Origin: an uncultured Butyricicoccus sp.
GTDB taxonomy: Bacteria; Bacillota; Clostridia; Oscillospirales; Butyricicoccaceae
DNA: 50,534 bases
Direction of reading: 5' to 3'
Assembly (NCBI GenBank): GCA_910584935.1
Contig: CAJUDU010000004.1
Span: 19,774 to 70,307, forward strand
This document shows, piece by piece, positions 8,479 to 16,790 of this stretch (within the stretch, counting starts at the first letter, position 1; the number at the start of each line of letters is the position of its first letter). The notes beneath the pieces are model-generated. The model worked only from the letters and a program-made list of their open reading frames with translations, had not been told where the DNA came from and did no database searches. Position numbers and translations under genes: made by a program.

Positions 8479-8724
8479 ATGCTTTCTCAATTAGCGGCGG
8501 CTGCCAAAGTCGTTGGCGTCAAACAGTCCAGAAAGGCAATCCGCGATGGCAAAGCAGCGCGGGTTTATATCGCGCTTGATGCCGAACAACGCATCTTGCG
8601 CCCAATCTGTGACCTGTGCCGTGACATGGGCGTCCCTGTGGAGGAAGTTGCAACAATGGCCGAACTTGGCGATGCCTGCATGATTGATGTGGGTGCAGCA
8701 GTTGTTGCCGTCCTCGCCGGGTAA
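8479..8724 (+). CDS. rulQ: L7Ae-like ribosome-associated (K-turn binding) protein, YbxF type
   Basis: 81 aa from the ATG at 8479, chosen for AGGAGGG 8 bases upstream; an upstream ATG at 8416 lies across the promoter and is rejected. The text SRKAIRDGKAARVYIALDAE followed by PICDLCRDMGVPVEEV and a GDACMIDVGAA end is the L7Ae/L30e fold of the small Firmicutes proteins YbxF/YlxQ. In Bacillus this protein binds K-turn RNA and sits immediately before rpsL, as here. It is the first gene of the str operon. Confidence 0.88.
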   Translation: MLSQLAAAAKVVGVKQSRKAIRDGKAARVYIALDAEQRILRPICDLCRDMGVPVEEVATMAELGDACMIDVGAAVVAVLAG

Positions 8725-8813
8725 ATAAATGCCCATCCCCCGTTTTTGCTGATAACTGGCAAGCGCCGGTTTATCATAACCACACGAAATTATGTAAAGA
8801 AGGAGGAAGATGA

Positions 8814-9233
8814 ATGCCTACTTTTAATCAGCTCGTCCGCAAGGGTCGTGAGGTGTCCATTGCAAAGTCTACAGCACCAGCACTTCAGGTTGGCTACAAC
8901 TCCCAGAAGAAAAAGCAGACCGACCAGTCCGCCCCTCAGAAGCGCGGCGTATGCACAACGGTTAAAACCATGACCCCTAAGAAGCCAAACTCTGCACTGC
9001 GTAAAATCGCCCGTGTTCGTTTGACCAATGGCATGGAAGTTTCTGCTTATATCCCCGGCATCGGGCACAACTTGCAGGAACACTCGGTTGTTATGGTGCG
9101 CGGCGGTCGTGTTAAGGATCTGCCTGGCGTCCGTTACCATATCATCCGCGGCACGCTGGATACCCAAGGCGTTGCAAACCGTAAGCAAGCCCGTTCCAAG
9201 TATGGCGCAAAACGCCCCAAGGCTGGCAAATAA
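8814..9233 (+). CDS. rpsL: 30S ribosomal protein S12
   Basis: Decoding-centre protein of the small subunit. The 139-aa sequence has the invariant MPTFNQLVRKGR start, TTVKTMTPKKPNSALRKIAR (the lysine loop where streptomycin-resistance changes map) and IPGIGHNLQEHSVV. The lysine in KKPNS is the wild-type residue. An AAGGAGGAAG ribosome-binding site precedes the ATG; a one-frame-shifted ATG four bases earlier leads only to a short ORF. A short hairpin (8750-8776) lies in the gap after the L7Ae-like gene. Confidence 0.98.
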   Translation: MPTFNQLVRKGREVSIAKSTAPALQVGYNSQKKKQTDQSAPQKRGVCTTVKTMTPKKPNSALRKIARVRLTNGMEVSAYIPGIGHNLQEHSVVMVRGGRVKDLPGVRYHIIRGTLDTQGVANRKQARSKYGAKRPKAGK

Positions 9234-9286
9234 TTTTTTATTTGCCCCGCAAAGACTTTGATTTGAACTGCCAAACAGTTTCAGCC

Positions 9287-9405
9287 AAAGCAAAACCGGC
9301 TTTTATCAGCCGGCGCTTTGTCCTGAGTGTTTTTCAATATAGATTTTGTATTTGGGAAACCTCGGACAGGCGCAAGACAGTGAAGCACTTTCACTGAGTA
9401 CCTGT
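9287..9405 (+). promoter_or_regulatory. structured rpsL-rpsG intercistronic region
   Basis: This 206-bp gap is unusually long within the operon. It holds AAAGC..CCGGCT-TTTATC-AGCCGG..GCTTT (9287-9320). A second nested element has outer ACAGG (9366-9370) pairing CCTGT (9401-9405) and inner CAGTGAA (9378-9384) pairing TTCACTG (9390-9396). In E. coli the S12-S7 spacer is the S7 autoregulatory site; the same role here is inference. Confidence 0.45.
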
Positions 9406-9439
9406 GAAATCATCATCTATAATGAAGGAGGGAAGTAAA

Positions 9440-9910
9440 GTGCCAAGAAGAGGAAATGTTCCCAAGAGAGATGTTCTGCCTGACCCGCTTTATAATTCCA
9501 AGCTGGTCACCAAGCTGGTCAATTCCATCATGCTTGATGGCAAAAAGGGTGTTGCGCAGAAGGTCGTTTATGGTGCTTTTGACATTGTCCGTGACAAGTC
9601 CGGTCGCGAACCCCTGGAGGTATTTACCGAAGCAATGGAAAATATTATGCCATCGCTTGAAGTAAAAGCACGCCGCGTTGGCGGCGCAACCTACCAGGTG
9701 CCAATGGAGGTTCGCCCGGAACGCCGCCAGACCTTAGGATTGCGCTGGATTACCAAGTATTCCCGCGCCCGCTCTGAAAAGACCATGCGTGCGCGTCTGG
9801 CTGGCGAAATTCTCGATGCTGCCAATAACCTGGGCGGCTCTGTCAAAAAGCGTGAGGATACGCATAAGATGGCAGAGGCCAACAAGGCATTCGCTCACTA
9901 CCGTTACTAA
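9440..9910 (+). CDS. rpsG: 30S ribosomal protein S7
   Basis: 156 aa from a GTG start at 9440, chosen because AAGGAGGG lies just upstream and because S7 begins (M)PRRG. The reading frame extends 12 codons further up to an ATG with no ribosome-binding site. The protein shows PKRDVLPDPLYNSKLVTKLVN and YQVPMEVRPERRQTLGLRW, the head-domain 16S RNA-binding protein. 34 bp before fusA. Confidence 0.97.
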   Translation: MPRRGNVPKRDVLPDPLYNSKLVTKLVNSIMLDGKKGVAQKVVYGAFDIVRDKSGREPLEVFTEAMENIMPSLEVKARRVGGATYQVPMEVRPERRQTLGLRWITKYSRARSEKTMRARLAGEILDAANNLGGSVKKREDTHKMAEANKAFAHYRY

Positions 9911-9944
9911 TTGACGGCGGGATTTTCTGAAAGGAGAGCAATCA

Positions 9945-12029
9945 ATGCCTAGAGAGTATTCTCTGGAGAAAACCAGAAATATCGGCATCATGGCGCACAT
10001 TGATGCCGGCAAAACAACAACCACTGAACGCATCCTATACTATACAGGCGTCAACTATAAGATTGGCGACACCCATGACGGCACAGCTACCATGGACTGG
10101 ATGGCGCAGGAGCAGGAACGTGGTATTACCATCACTTCCGCGGCAACAACTTGCCACTGGAAGGATCACCGTATCAATATCATCGACACCCCAGGGCACG
10201 TTGACTTCACCATTGAAGTGCAGCGTTCGCTGCGTGTCCTCGACGGTTCGGTTACCGTATTTTGTGCAAAGGGCGGCGTAGAACCGCAGTCCGAAACCGT
10301 ATGGCACCAGGCAGATGATTATCATGTTCCGCGTATGGCATTCGTCAACAAGATGGATATCATGGGCGCTGATTTCTTTAATGTTATCGGCATGATGAAA
10401 GACCGCCTGAAATGTAATGCGGTTGCAATCCAGCTGCCAATCGGCGCGGAAGATACCTTCAAAGGCATCGTTGACCTGATGACCATGCGCGCTGAGGTTT
10501 ATTATGATGACCTTGGCAAGGATGTCCGTGATGAGGATATCCCGGAAGATATGCAGGATCTGGCGCAGGAATACCGCGACAAAATGGTGGAAGCCATTTG
10601 CGAGCTGGATGAAGATTTGATGATGAAATATCTGGAGGGTGAGGAAATCACCATCCCAGAACTCAAAGCCGCGCTGCGCAAAGGCGTCTGCAATGTGCAG
10701 ATTATCCCGGTGATGTGCGGCACTGCTTACCGTAACAAGGGCGTACAGATGCTGCTGGACGCTGTTGTAGATTATATGCCAGCTCCGACTGACGTGCCGA
10801 CCATCAAGGGCGTCAACCCGGAAACCGATGAAGATGACGAGCGCCCGTCCGATGACAACGCGCCGTTCTCCGCACTGGCATTCAAGATTATGACTGACCC
10901 ATATGTTGGTCGTCTGACCTTCTTCCGCGTTTATTCGGGCACACTGACCGCAGGTTCTTCCGTACTCAACGCGACTAAGGGCAACCGTGAACGCATGGGC
11001 CGTATCCTGCAAATGCACGCAAACTCCCGGAAGGATATCGAAATTGTTTATTCCGGCGATATTGCAGCCGCTGTCGGGCTGAAAAATACCACAACCGGCG
11101 ATACGCTGTGTGATGAAAAACACCCGATTATCCTGGAATCCATGAATTTCCCGGATCCGGTTATCCGCGTTGCAATTGAGCCGAAAACCAAGGCTGGTCA
11201 GGAAAAAATGGGCATTGCCCTTGCCAAGCTGGCAGAAGAAGATCCGACCTTCCGCACCTGGACAGATGAAGAAACCGGTCAGACCATTATCGCTGGTATG
11301 GGCGAACTGCATCTGGAAATCATTGTTGACCGCCTGCTGCGTGAATTTAAGGTGGAAGCCAATGTCGGCGAACCGCAGGTTGCTTATAAAGAAACCATCC
11401 GCCGCAGCGCTGATGTGGATACCAAGTATGCACGCCAGTCGGGTGGTAAAGGCCAATATGGCCACGTCAAAATTATTGTAGAACCCAACGAGTCCGGCAA
11501 GGGCTATGAGTTCATCAATAAGGTTGTTGGCGGCGCAATCCCGAAGGAATATATCGAACCAGTTAACCAGGGCATCCAGGGTGCAATGCAGGCAGGTGTG
11601 CTTGCAGGCTATCCAGTTGTTGACGTCAAGGTAACCCTGTATGATGGTTCTTTCCACGAAGTGGACTCCTCGGAAATGGCATTTAAGATTGCCGGTTCCA
11701 TGGCGTTCAAAGAGGCTATGCGCAAGGCTGACCCGGTTCTGATGGAACCCATTATGCAGGTTGACGTTATGGTTCCGGAAGATTATATGGGCGATGTTAT
11801 CGGCGGGCTGAATGCACGCCGCGGACAGATTCAGGGCATGGAACCGCGTGGCGGTGTACAGGCTATTGGCGCGGCAGTGCCGCTTTCCGAAATGTTCGGT
11901 TATGCAACCGCGTTGCGCTCCAGCACACAGGGCCGCGGGCAGTATACCATGCAGCCCAGCCACTATACTGAAGTGCCCAAGTCCGTCCAGGAAAAAATAA
12001 TTGATACCCGCACAAAAAATAATGACTAA
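9945..12029 (+). CDS. fusA: elongation factor G
   Basis: Translocation GTPase, 694 aa. GTP-binding motifs in order: G1 AHIDAGKTTTTE, G2 with RGITITSAAT, G3 DTPGHVDF, G4 NKMDIMGADF, then domains II-V ending with the domain IV/V text GQYGHVKI and PLSEMFGYATALRSSTQGRG. GGAGAG ribosome-binding site. It sits in the standard place between rpsG and tuf. Confidence 0.98.
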   Translation: MPREYSLEKTRNIGIMAHIDAGKTTTTERILYYTGVNYKIGDTHDGTATMDWMAQEQERGITITSAATTCHWKDHRINIIDTPGHVDFTIEVQRSLRVLDGSVTVFCAKGGVEPQSETVWHQADDYHVPRMAFVNKMDIMGADFFNVIGMMKDRLKCNAVAIQLPIGAEDTFKGIVDLMTMRAEVYYDDLGKDVRDEDIPEDMQDLAQEYRDKMVEAICELDEDLMMKYLEGEEITIPELKAALRKGVCNVQIIPVMCGTAYRNKGVQMLLDAVVDYMPAPTDVPTIKGVNPETDEDDERPSDDNAPFSALAFKIMTDPYVGRLTFFRVYSGTLTAGSSVLNATKGNRERMGRILQMHANSRKDIEIVYSGDIAAAVGLKNTTTGDTLCDEKHPIILESMNFPDPVIRVAIEPKTKAGQEKMGIALAKLAEEDPTFRTWTDEETGQTIIAGMGELHLEIIVDRLLREFKVEANVGEPQVAYKETIRRSADVDTKYARQSGGKGQYGHVKIIVEPNESGKGYEFINKVVGGAIPKEYIEPVNQGIQGAMQAGVLAGYPVVDVKVTLYDGSFHEVDSSEMAFKIAGSMAFKEAMRKADPVLMEPIMQVDVMVPEDYMGDVIGGLNARRGQIQGMEPRGGVQAIGAAVPLSEMFGYATALRSSTQGRGQYTMQPSHYTEVPKSVQEKIIDTRTKNND

Positions 12030-12114
12030 TAAGGTTGCTTTTTTCGTCGGTTTGGTTTAGAATAAACTTACGAATGACTTAAAAGGAACTTAACACTTAA
12101 GGAGGCTATCCAAA

Positions 12115-13317
12115 ATGGCAAAGGAAAAATTTGACCGCTCCCTGCCGCACGTAAACATTGGCACCATTGGCCACGTTGACCACGGCAAGACGACTCTGAC
12201 CGCTGCAATCACCAAGGTTCTGGCGATGGACGGTGCTGCTGAATATCAGGCATATGACTCCATTGATAAGGCACCGGAAGAAAAAGAACGCGGCATTACC
12301 ATCAACACTGCACACGTTGAATACCACACCGCAAACCGCCACTATGCGCACGTTGACTGCCCAGGTCATGCTGACTATGTCAAGAACATGATTACTGGCG
12401 CTGCTCAGATGGATGGCGCTATCCTGGTTGTTTCCGCGGCTGACGGCCCGATGCCACAGACCCGTGAGCATATCCTGCTGTCCCGCCAGGTAGGTGTACC
12501 CTACATTGTTGTATTCATGAACAAGGCTGACCAGGTTGATGACGAAGAACTGCTCGACCTCGTTGAAATGGAAATCCGTGAACTGCTGTCCTCTTATGAA
12601 TTCCCAGGCGATGATATCCCGGTAATTCGTGGCTCTGCGCTCCAGGTACTCACCTGCGATTCCACCGACCCATCTGCACCGGAATACGCTTGCATCCATG
12701 AACTGATGGACGCAGTTGACTCCTATATCCCAACCCCAGACCGTGCTGCTGACAAGCCGTTCATTATGCCTGTCGAGGACGTATTCTCCATTACTGGCCG
12801 TGGTACTGTTGCTACCGGCCGTGTAGAACGCGGTGTCCTGAAGATGGGCGAAGAAGTTGAAATCGTTGGCTTGATGGATGCACCTCGCAAGACTGTTGTT
12901 ACCGGTATCGAAATGTTCCGCAAGCTGCTCGACTACGCAGAAGCTGGCGACAATATCGGCGCACTGCTCCGCGGCATCCAGAAGACCGAAATTGAACGCG
13001 GTCAGGTTCTGGCAAAGCCAGGTTCTATCCATCCGCATACCAAGTTCAAGGGTCAGGTATACGTGCTGAAGAAGGAAGAAGGCGGTCGTCATACACCTTT
13101 CTTTAACAACTACCGTCCACAGTTCTATTTCCGTACCACCGACGTTACTGGCGTTATTTCTCTGCCGGAAGGCACTGAAATGTGCATGCCTGGTGATAAC
13201 GTAGAAATGTCTGTTGAACTGATTACCCCAATCGCTATCGAAGAAGGTCTGCGTTTCGCGATCCGTGAAGGTGGCCGTACCGTAGGTTCTGGCGTTGTTG
13301 TTGCAATCAACGAGTAA
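12115..13317 (+). CDS. tuf: elongation factor Tu
   Basis: 400-aa GTPase that brings aminoacyl-tRNA to the ribosome. G1 GHVDHGKTTLT, G2 RGITINTAHVEY, G3 DCPGHADYVKNMITG, G4 NKADQVDD; C-terminal domains with TGRGTVATGRVERG and GGRHTPFFNNYRPQFYFRT. Strong AAGGAGG ribosome-binding site. Last gene of the str operon, closed by the terminator at 13348. Confidence 0.98.
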   Translation: MAKEKFDRSLPHVNIGTIGHVDHGKTTLTAAITKVLAMDGAAEYQAYDSIDKAPEEKERGITINTAHVEYHTANRHYAHVDCPGHADYVKNMITGAAQMDGAILVVSAADGPMPQTREHILLSRQVGVPYIVVFMNKADQVDDEELLDLVEMEIRELLSSYEFPGDDIPVIRGSALQVLTCDSTDPSAPEYACIHELMDAVDSYIPTPDRAADKPFIMPVEDVFSITGRGTVATGRVERGVLKMGEEVEIVGLMDAPRKTVVTGIEMFRKLLDYAEAGDNIGALLRGIQKTEIERGQVLAKPGSIHPHTKFKGQVYVLKKEEGGRHTPFFNNYRPQFYFRTTDVTGVISLPEGTEMCMPGDNVEMSVELITPIAIEEGLRFAIREGGRTVGSGVVVAINE

Positions 13318-13347
13318 TCTCAATTTGCTGCGATAAAAAAGCCAAAA

Positions 13348-13379
13348 GCCGTCTGGGTTTATCCCAGGCGGCTTTTTTT
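13348..13379 (+). terminator. intrinsic terminator of the str operon
   Basis: GCCGTCTGGG pairs with CCCAGGCGGC around TTTAT, followed by seven T. An A6 run on the left lets it work leftward as well. Confidence 0.92.
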
Positions 13380-13410
13380 GCACTTGCCGCCGCTAGGCGG
13401 ACAAAAAGCA

Positions 13411-13436
13411 TCCCCCATTGCCAAGGCAATGGGGGA
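13411..13436 (-). terminator. terminator of the tandem subtilase genes
   Basis: TCCCCCATTGCC pairs perfectly with GGCAATGGGGGA around AA. On the minus strand it is followed by TGCTTTTTG, nine bases past the stop of 13445-16705. Confidence 0.8.
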
Positions 13437-13444
13437 TTTTGACT

Positions 13445-16400
13445 TTATGTCAGTGTAACGGTTAAGAAATCTTGCACAATCGCGGCATTGGTATAGAATC
13501 GGTCTGAATAAAACAGTGCAAATACCATTTGATACGTTCCGTTTGGAATGTCATGCATACCAGTATCCAAAGTGTATACGACTTCACCGGAACCGCCGTC
13601 ATGGAATACAGATTGGTATTCCAGCCATCCATTTAATGCTTCTTCGGAATCGCGGGCATATAATGCGCAATATAACACCAATGGATGCGACCCTTGCGCA
13701 TAGGGCAAAGGCGTTTGTACTTTTAACTTGAAGGTTGCTGAATCCCCATTCTGGATTTTTGTGGGTGCGGAGATTGTATCAAGACTAAACAGGCTTTTGC
13801 TGTAATCCGTTACCCGCACATTGCAGGAAACCGATTGCCCATCACAAGTTGCTGTAATCACACAGTCGCCAGGCTGTACGGCTTTTACCATGACTTTTGC
13901 GGAATGGGTTGCGTCTGCTGTCCAAAAGCTGCTGCCTGGTTCCGCCTGCACAGTCGTCACAAGGTTGACCTGTGCGACAGATGGATTGCTGCTTTTCCAG
14001 GTGGTATATGGGGCAAGGAAATTTTCTGGGGTAAACATGGCAAAAAGTGAGGTTTCCGTGCCAGTGGATAAATCCAGTAAGGTTGCTTTGGTTAGTCCAT
14101 CTTCTGTTAAGGTGAGTACACCGCCGACAATTGGCTTATCCGGGTTTGGGTTATCTGTGCCAGTGTCTGCTTTTACGGTCACATTGATTGGCTTGGGTAT
14201 CGTCAGCCCGCTGGGCAATGTGCCCATGGAGATGCGTGTGGTGCCAGCTTTTTGCGCGGTTACAGTGCCATCCTTGCTGACTGATGCAACATTGGAAGCG
14301 GTGGAGTATAAACCGCTGTCACGGGTGACGTCTTTTTTGCTGCCGTCGCTGTAAATGGCAGTCACCTCAATTTGTGCGGTTTCGCCTTCCGTCAAGTTCA
14401 GCACGTCAACATTATATTGATAACCGGTGATTTTTGCGGGCTTATCATCACCTGGTGTATCAGTATAATCCGGCAAGTCGGAATCATCAGGTTTATCGGT
14501 AACAGTTACCGGCACAGGCGCTGGGATAGACAATCCACTGGGCAGTGAGCCTATGGAAATAGTTGTTTTGCCTGCTTTAATGCCTGTTACCGTGCCGTCA
14601 CGTTGGACAAGCGCGATTTCTGGGTTTTTGGAATATAACCCACAATCATTGGTCACATCTTTCCGTGTGCCATCGCTGTATACCGCATATACTTCAAGTT
14701 TAACATTTTCATACTGTTTTATATCCAGCTTGGTCACACTATATTGATAACCGGAGATTCTTTTTGCATCGGCTGTCGGTGATTCAGTCACTGTCACTTT
14801 AACAGGGGATGGTTTGGTAATGCCACTTGGTACATTGGTGACAGAAATTTCAGCAGTACCAGCTTGCAGTGCAGTCACTTTGCCATCCGTGCTGACGGAG
14901 ATGACTTTGCTGTCAGAGGATTTCAGTCCGCAGGTGCTGGTCACATCTTTGGTCGTGTTATCCTGATAAACAGCTGCTACCGAAATTGTCCCAGTTTCTT
15001 TTTCCTTCAGATTCAGTTTGCTTGTACTGAAGCGGTACGCAGTGACAACAGAATCAGGGTTAGGGTTATCCTCTTTTAAGTAAAGGACACCTGCGCCATA
15101 ATCCTTGATATCACTTGCAAATGCTTTGGTATAGCCAGTAAGTTTTTTCTCCAGGCTGGAAGGAGTATAACTCTGCTTGCTCATCAGCACCGCACCTGCC
15201 GCGGTGACAAGCGGCGCAGCAAAGGACGTGCCGCTTTCAGTCACCGTGCGCCCACTCAGCCCTATGCCAGTGATATCTTCACCAGGGGCAGCAAGGTCAA
15301 CCGAACTGCCGAAATTGGATTTGAATTTTGCTCCGCTGGAAGGTTTGCTGTTTTTATCACTGGACGCCACAACAACAGCGCCTTGCAGGTTTGCCGGGCA
15401 GTATTCTTCCGTATTCACGCCGCGGTTGCCGGCAGCGCAGACGACCGAAATTCCTTTGTTAATTAACTGCTGCTGCACCAAGGTATCCATAGGTGTTTCG
15501 GTATTCGTGAGTTTTTGGCAAGTAAGGCTCATGTTCACAATAGAAGCGCCTTCTTTTTGGATATGCTGGAAAATAGTCAGCCATTGTGAAGAATAAACAT
15601 GGAGTGGGGAAGTGCTGTATTCCCCAAAAATCCGGATGGGTAAAATCCGTACATTGGATGGGGTATATTGGGCAATTAAACTGCTGACAAGTGTGCCATG
15701 TCCGGTTTTATCTTCCGGGATAATGTTGGTTTTTCCGGTAAAGATATCATAACCATTCTGCGAAATCCGCCCGGCGTATTTTTGGGTCAGGGCAGGGTCT
15801 ATCCCGCTGTCAATGACAGCAACTGTAACAGGGCGGCTGCCGCTGGCAGTGTTTTTAAAATCGGTCAGCCCGCAGGATTCATCATGCCAGGCTTTGCTGT
15901 TGTCCAGTTGTCTTAGCGTCTGGGAATCTAAACTGATTTTTGTTGAACCAAATACATTTTGTTCCTGTACCTGCACCGGTGCGTCGGGCCATGCGGAAAT
16001 ACCAGCTCGCTCTAACTTTTCCAGCGCACGGGACGTTTCATCAATGGTCGGATAAATCAGCGCATAAGCGTCATCGCCAAGCTGAAGCACTCGTTCCGGG
16101 TTGGTATCCGGCAGGGTTTTATCGGTCAGGGCAACCAGACGGCAGGTCTGGCAGGGCTGGGTAATGGTAATGGTGCCATCCGTTTGATAATCGACATTAC
16201 AGCCCATGCTTTCGCTGACCGCACGGATTGGAATAAAAGTACGCCCATTTTCCGCAAACGGTGTGGTATCAAGCTGGACGGTTTGCCCATTGACTTCCAT
16301 ACGTTTGCTGCCGATTTCCAGCGTAATATCGGTTTCATCGCTGGCGGCAATGCTGACAACATCATTGCCGGTATAATGGATTTCCCCGCCCAGGGTTTCG

Positions 16401-16705
16401 ACCAGCGCACGGGCAGGCAGCATGGTGCGGTTGCCCGCAACAACTTTAGGCTGGGTGATATCTCCTTGCTGTGGGTCAATTGGTTTGGTTTGCCCATTGA
16501 CCACCATCTTACTGCTGCCGATTTGGAAAATCACAGAATCCAGGTAATCCGCATCGGCACAAAGCTGGGCAAGTTCTTTTAAGACGGCATCATCAGCAGC
16601 CGCAGCCGCTGTTGTAGGTTTCAGCGCGGCGGCTGGCGCAGTAAAACCAATTGCGCAAGTGATGGATAATAACCATGAAAAAGTGCGTTTGAATTGTATA
16701 CGCAA
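13445..16705 (-). CDS. secreted subtilisin-family protease with stalk (CuAO-N-type) and Big2-like domains
   Basis: 1086 aa from a TTG start at 16705, chosen because AAAGGAGGG lies 5 bases upstream and the protein then begins with a signal peptide (RIQFKRTF, a hydrophobic run, TAPAAA). Layout: paired copper-amine-oxidase-N-type repeats at about 62-183 (MVVNGQT, RTMLPARALVETLGG, RTFIPIRAVSESMG); subtilase domain with Asp299 in AVIDSG, His336 in TGHGT, oxyanion Asn427 in AAGNRG and Ser494 in SGTSFAAP; three Big2-like repeats from about 556 (VYQDNTTKDVTS, VYSDGTRKDVTN, IYSDGSKKDVTR); then two further beta-type regions. There is no LPXTG or SLH anchor. Paralogue of 16791-19322, 85 bp downstream of it. 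Target is unknown; the stalk name does not imply copper chemistry. Confidence 0.9.
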   Translation of the reverse strand: MRIQFKRTFSWLLSITCAIGFTAPAAALKPTTAAAAADDAVLKELAQLCADADYLDSVIFQIGSSKMVVNGQTKPIDPQQGDITQPKVVAGNRTMLPARALVETLGGEIHYTGNDVVSIAASDETDITLEIGSKRMEVNGQTVQLDTTPFAENGRTFIPIRAVSESMGCNVDYQTDGTITITQPCQTCRLVALTDKTLPDTNPERVLQLGDDAYALIYPTIDETSRALEKLERAGISAWPDAPVQVQEQNVFGSTKISLDSQTLRQLDNSKAWHDESCGLTDFKNTASGSRPVTVAVIDSGIDPALTQKYAGRISQNGYDIFTGKTNIIPEDKTGHGTLVSSLIAQYTPSNVRILPIRIFGEYSTSPLHVYSSQWLTIFQHIQKEGASIVNMSLTCQKLTNTETPMDTLVQQQLINKGISVVCAAGNRGVNTEEYCPANLQGAVVVASSDKNSKPSSGAKFKSNFGSSVDLAAPGEDITGIGLSGRTVTESGTSFAAPLVTAAGAVLMSKQSYTPSSLEKKLTGYTKAFASDIKDYGAGVLYLKEDNPNPDSVVTAYRFSTSKLNLKEKETGTISVAAVYQDNTTKDVTSTCGLKSSDSKVISVSTDGKVTALQAGTAEISVTNVPSGITKPSPVKVTVTESPTADAKRISGYQYSVTKLDIKQYENVKLEVYAVYSDGTRKDVTNDCGLYSKNPEIALVQRDGTVTGIKAGKTTISIGSLPSGLSIPAPVPVTVTDKPDDSDLPDYTDTPGDDKPAKITGYQYNVDVLNLTEGETAQIEVTAIYSDGSKKDVTRDSGLYSTASNVASVSKDGTVTAQKAGTTRISMGTLPSGLTIPKPINVTVKADTGTDNPNPDKPIVGGVLTLTEDGLTKATLLDLSTGTETSLFAMFTPENFLAPYTTWKSSNPSVAQVNLVTTVQAEPGSSFWTADATHSAKVMVKAVQPGDCVITATCDGQSVSCNVRVTDYSKSLFSLDTISAPTKIQNGDSATFKLKVQTPLPYAQGSHPLVLYCALYARDSEEALNGWLEYQSVFHDGGSGEVVYTLDTGMHDIPNGTYQMVFALFYSDRFYTNAAIVQDFLTVTLT

Positions 16706-16750
16706 ACAAAACCCTCCTTTTGGAATGAAAAAATAATCGGTATTGCGATA

Positions 16751-16775
16751 CCGCCCACCCGGCAGGGGTGGGCGG
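16751..16775 (-). terminator. GC-rich hairpin between the two subtilase genes
   Basis: CCGCCCACCC pairs with GGGTGGGCGG around a 5-base loop. The minus strand continues with TATCGCAATACCG before an AT-rich stretch, so it lacks an immediate U-run. It probably acts as an mRNA stability element or attenuator that lowers expression of the second gene. Confidence 0.55.
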
Positions 16776-16790
16776 TAAAACCATATTAAG

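Noticed and set aside
10035..11963. 642-codon ORF antisense to fusA
   Set aside because: It mirrors the conserved EF-G gene, has no ribosome-binding site and looks like a codon-bias shadow (Cys/His/Asn-rich translation).
12106..13383. 425-codon ORF antisense to tuf
   Set aside because: Same reasons; EF-Tu on the other strand is certain.
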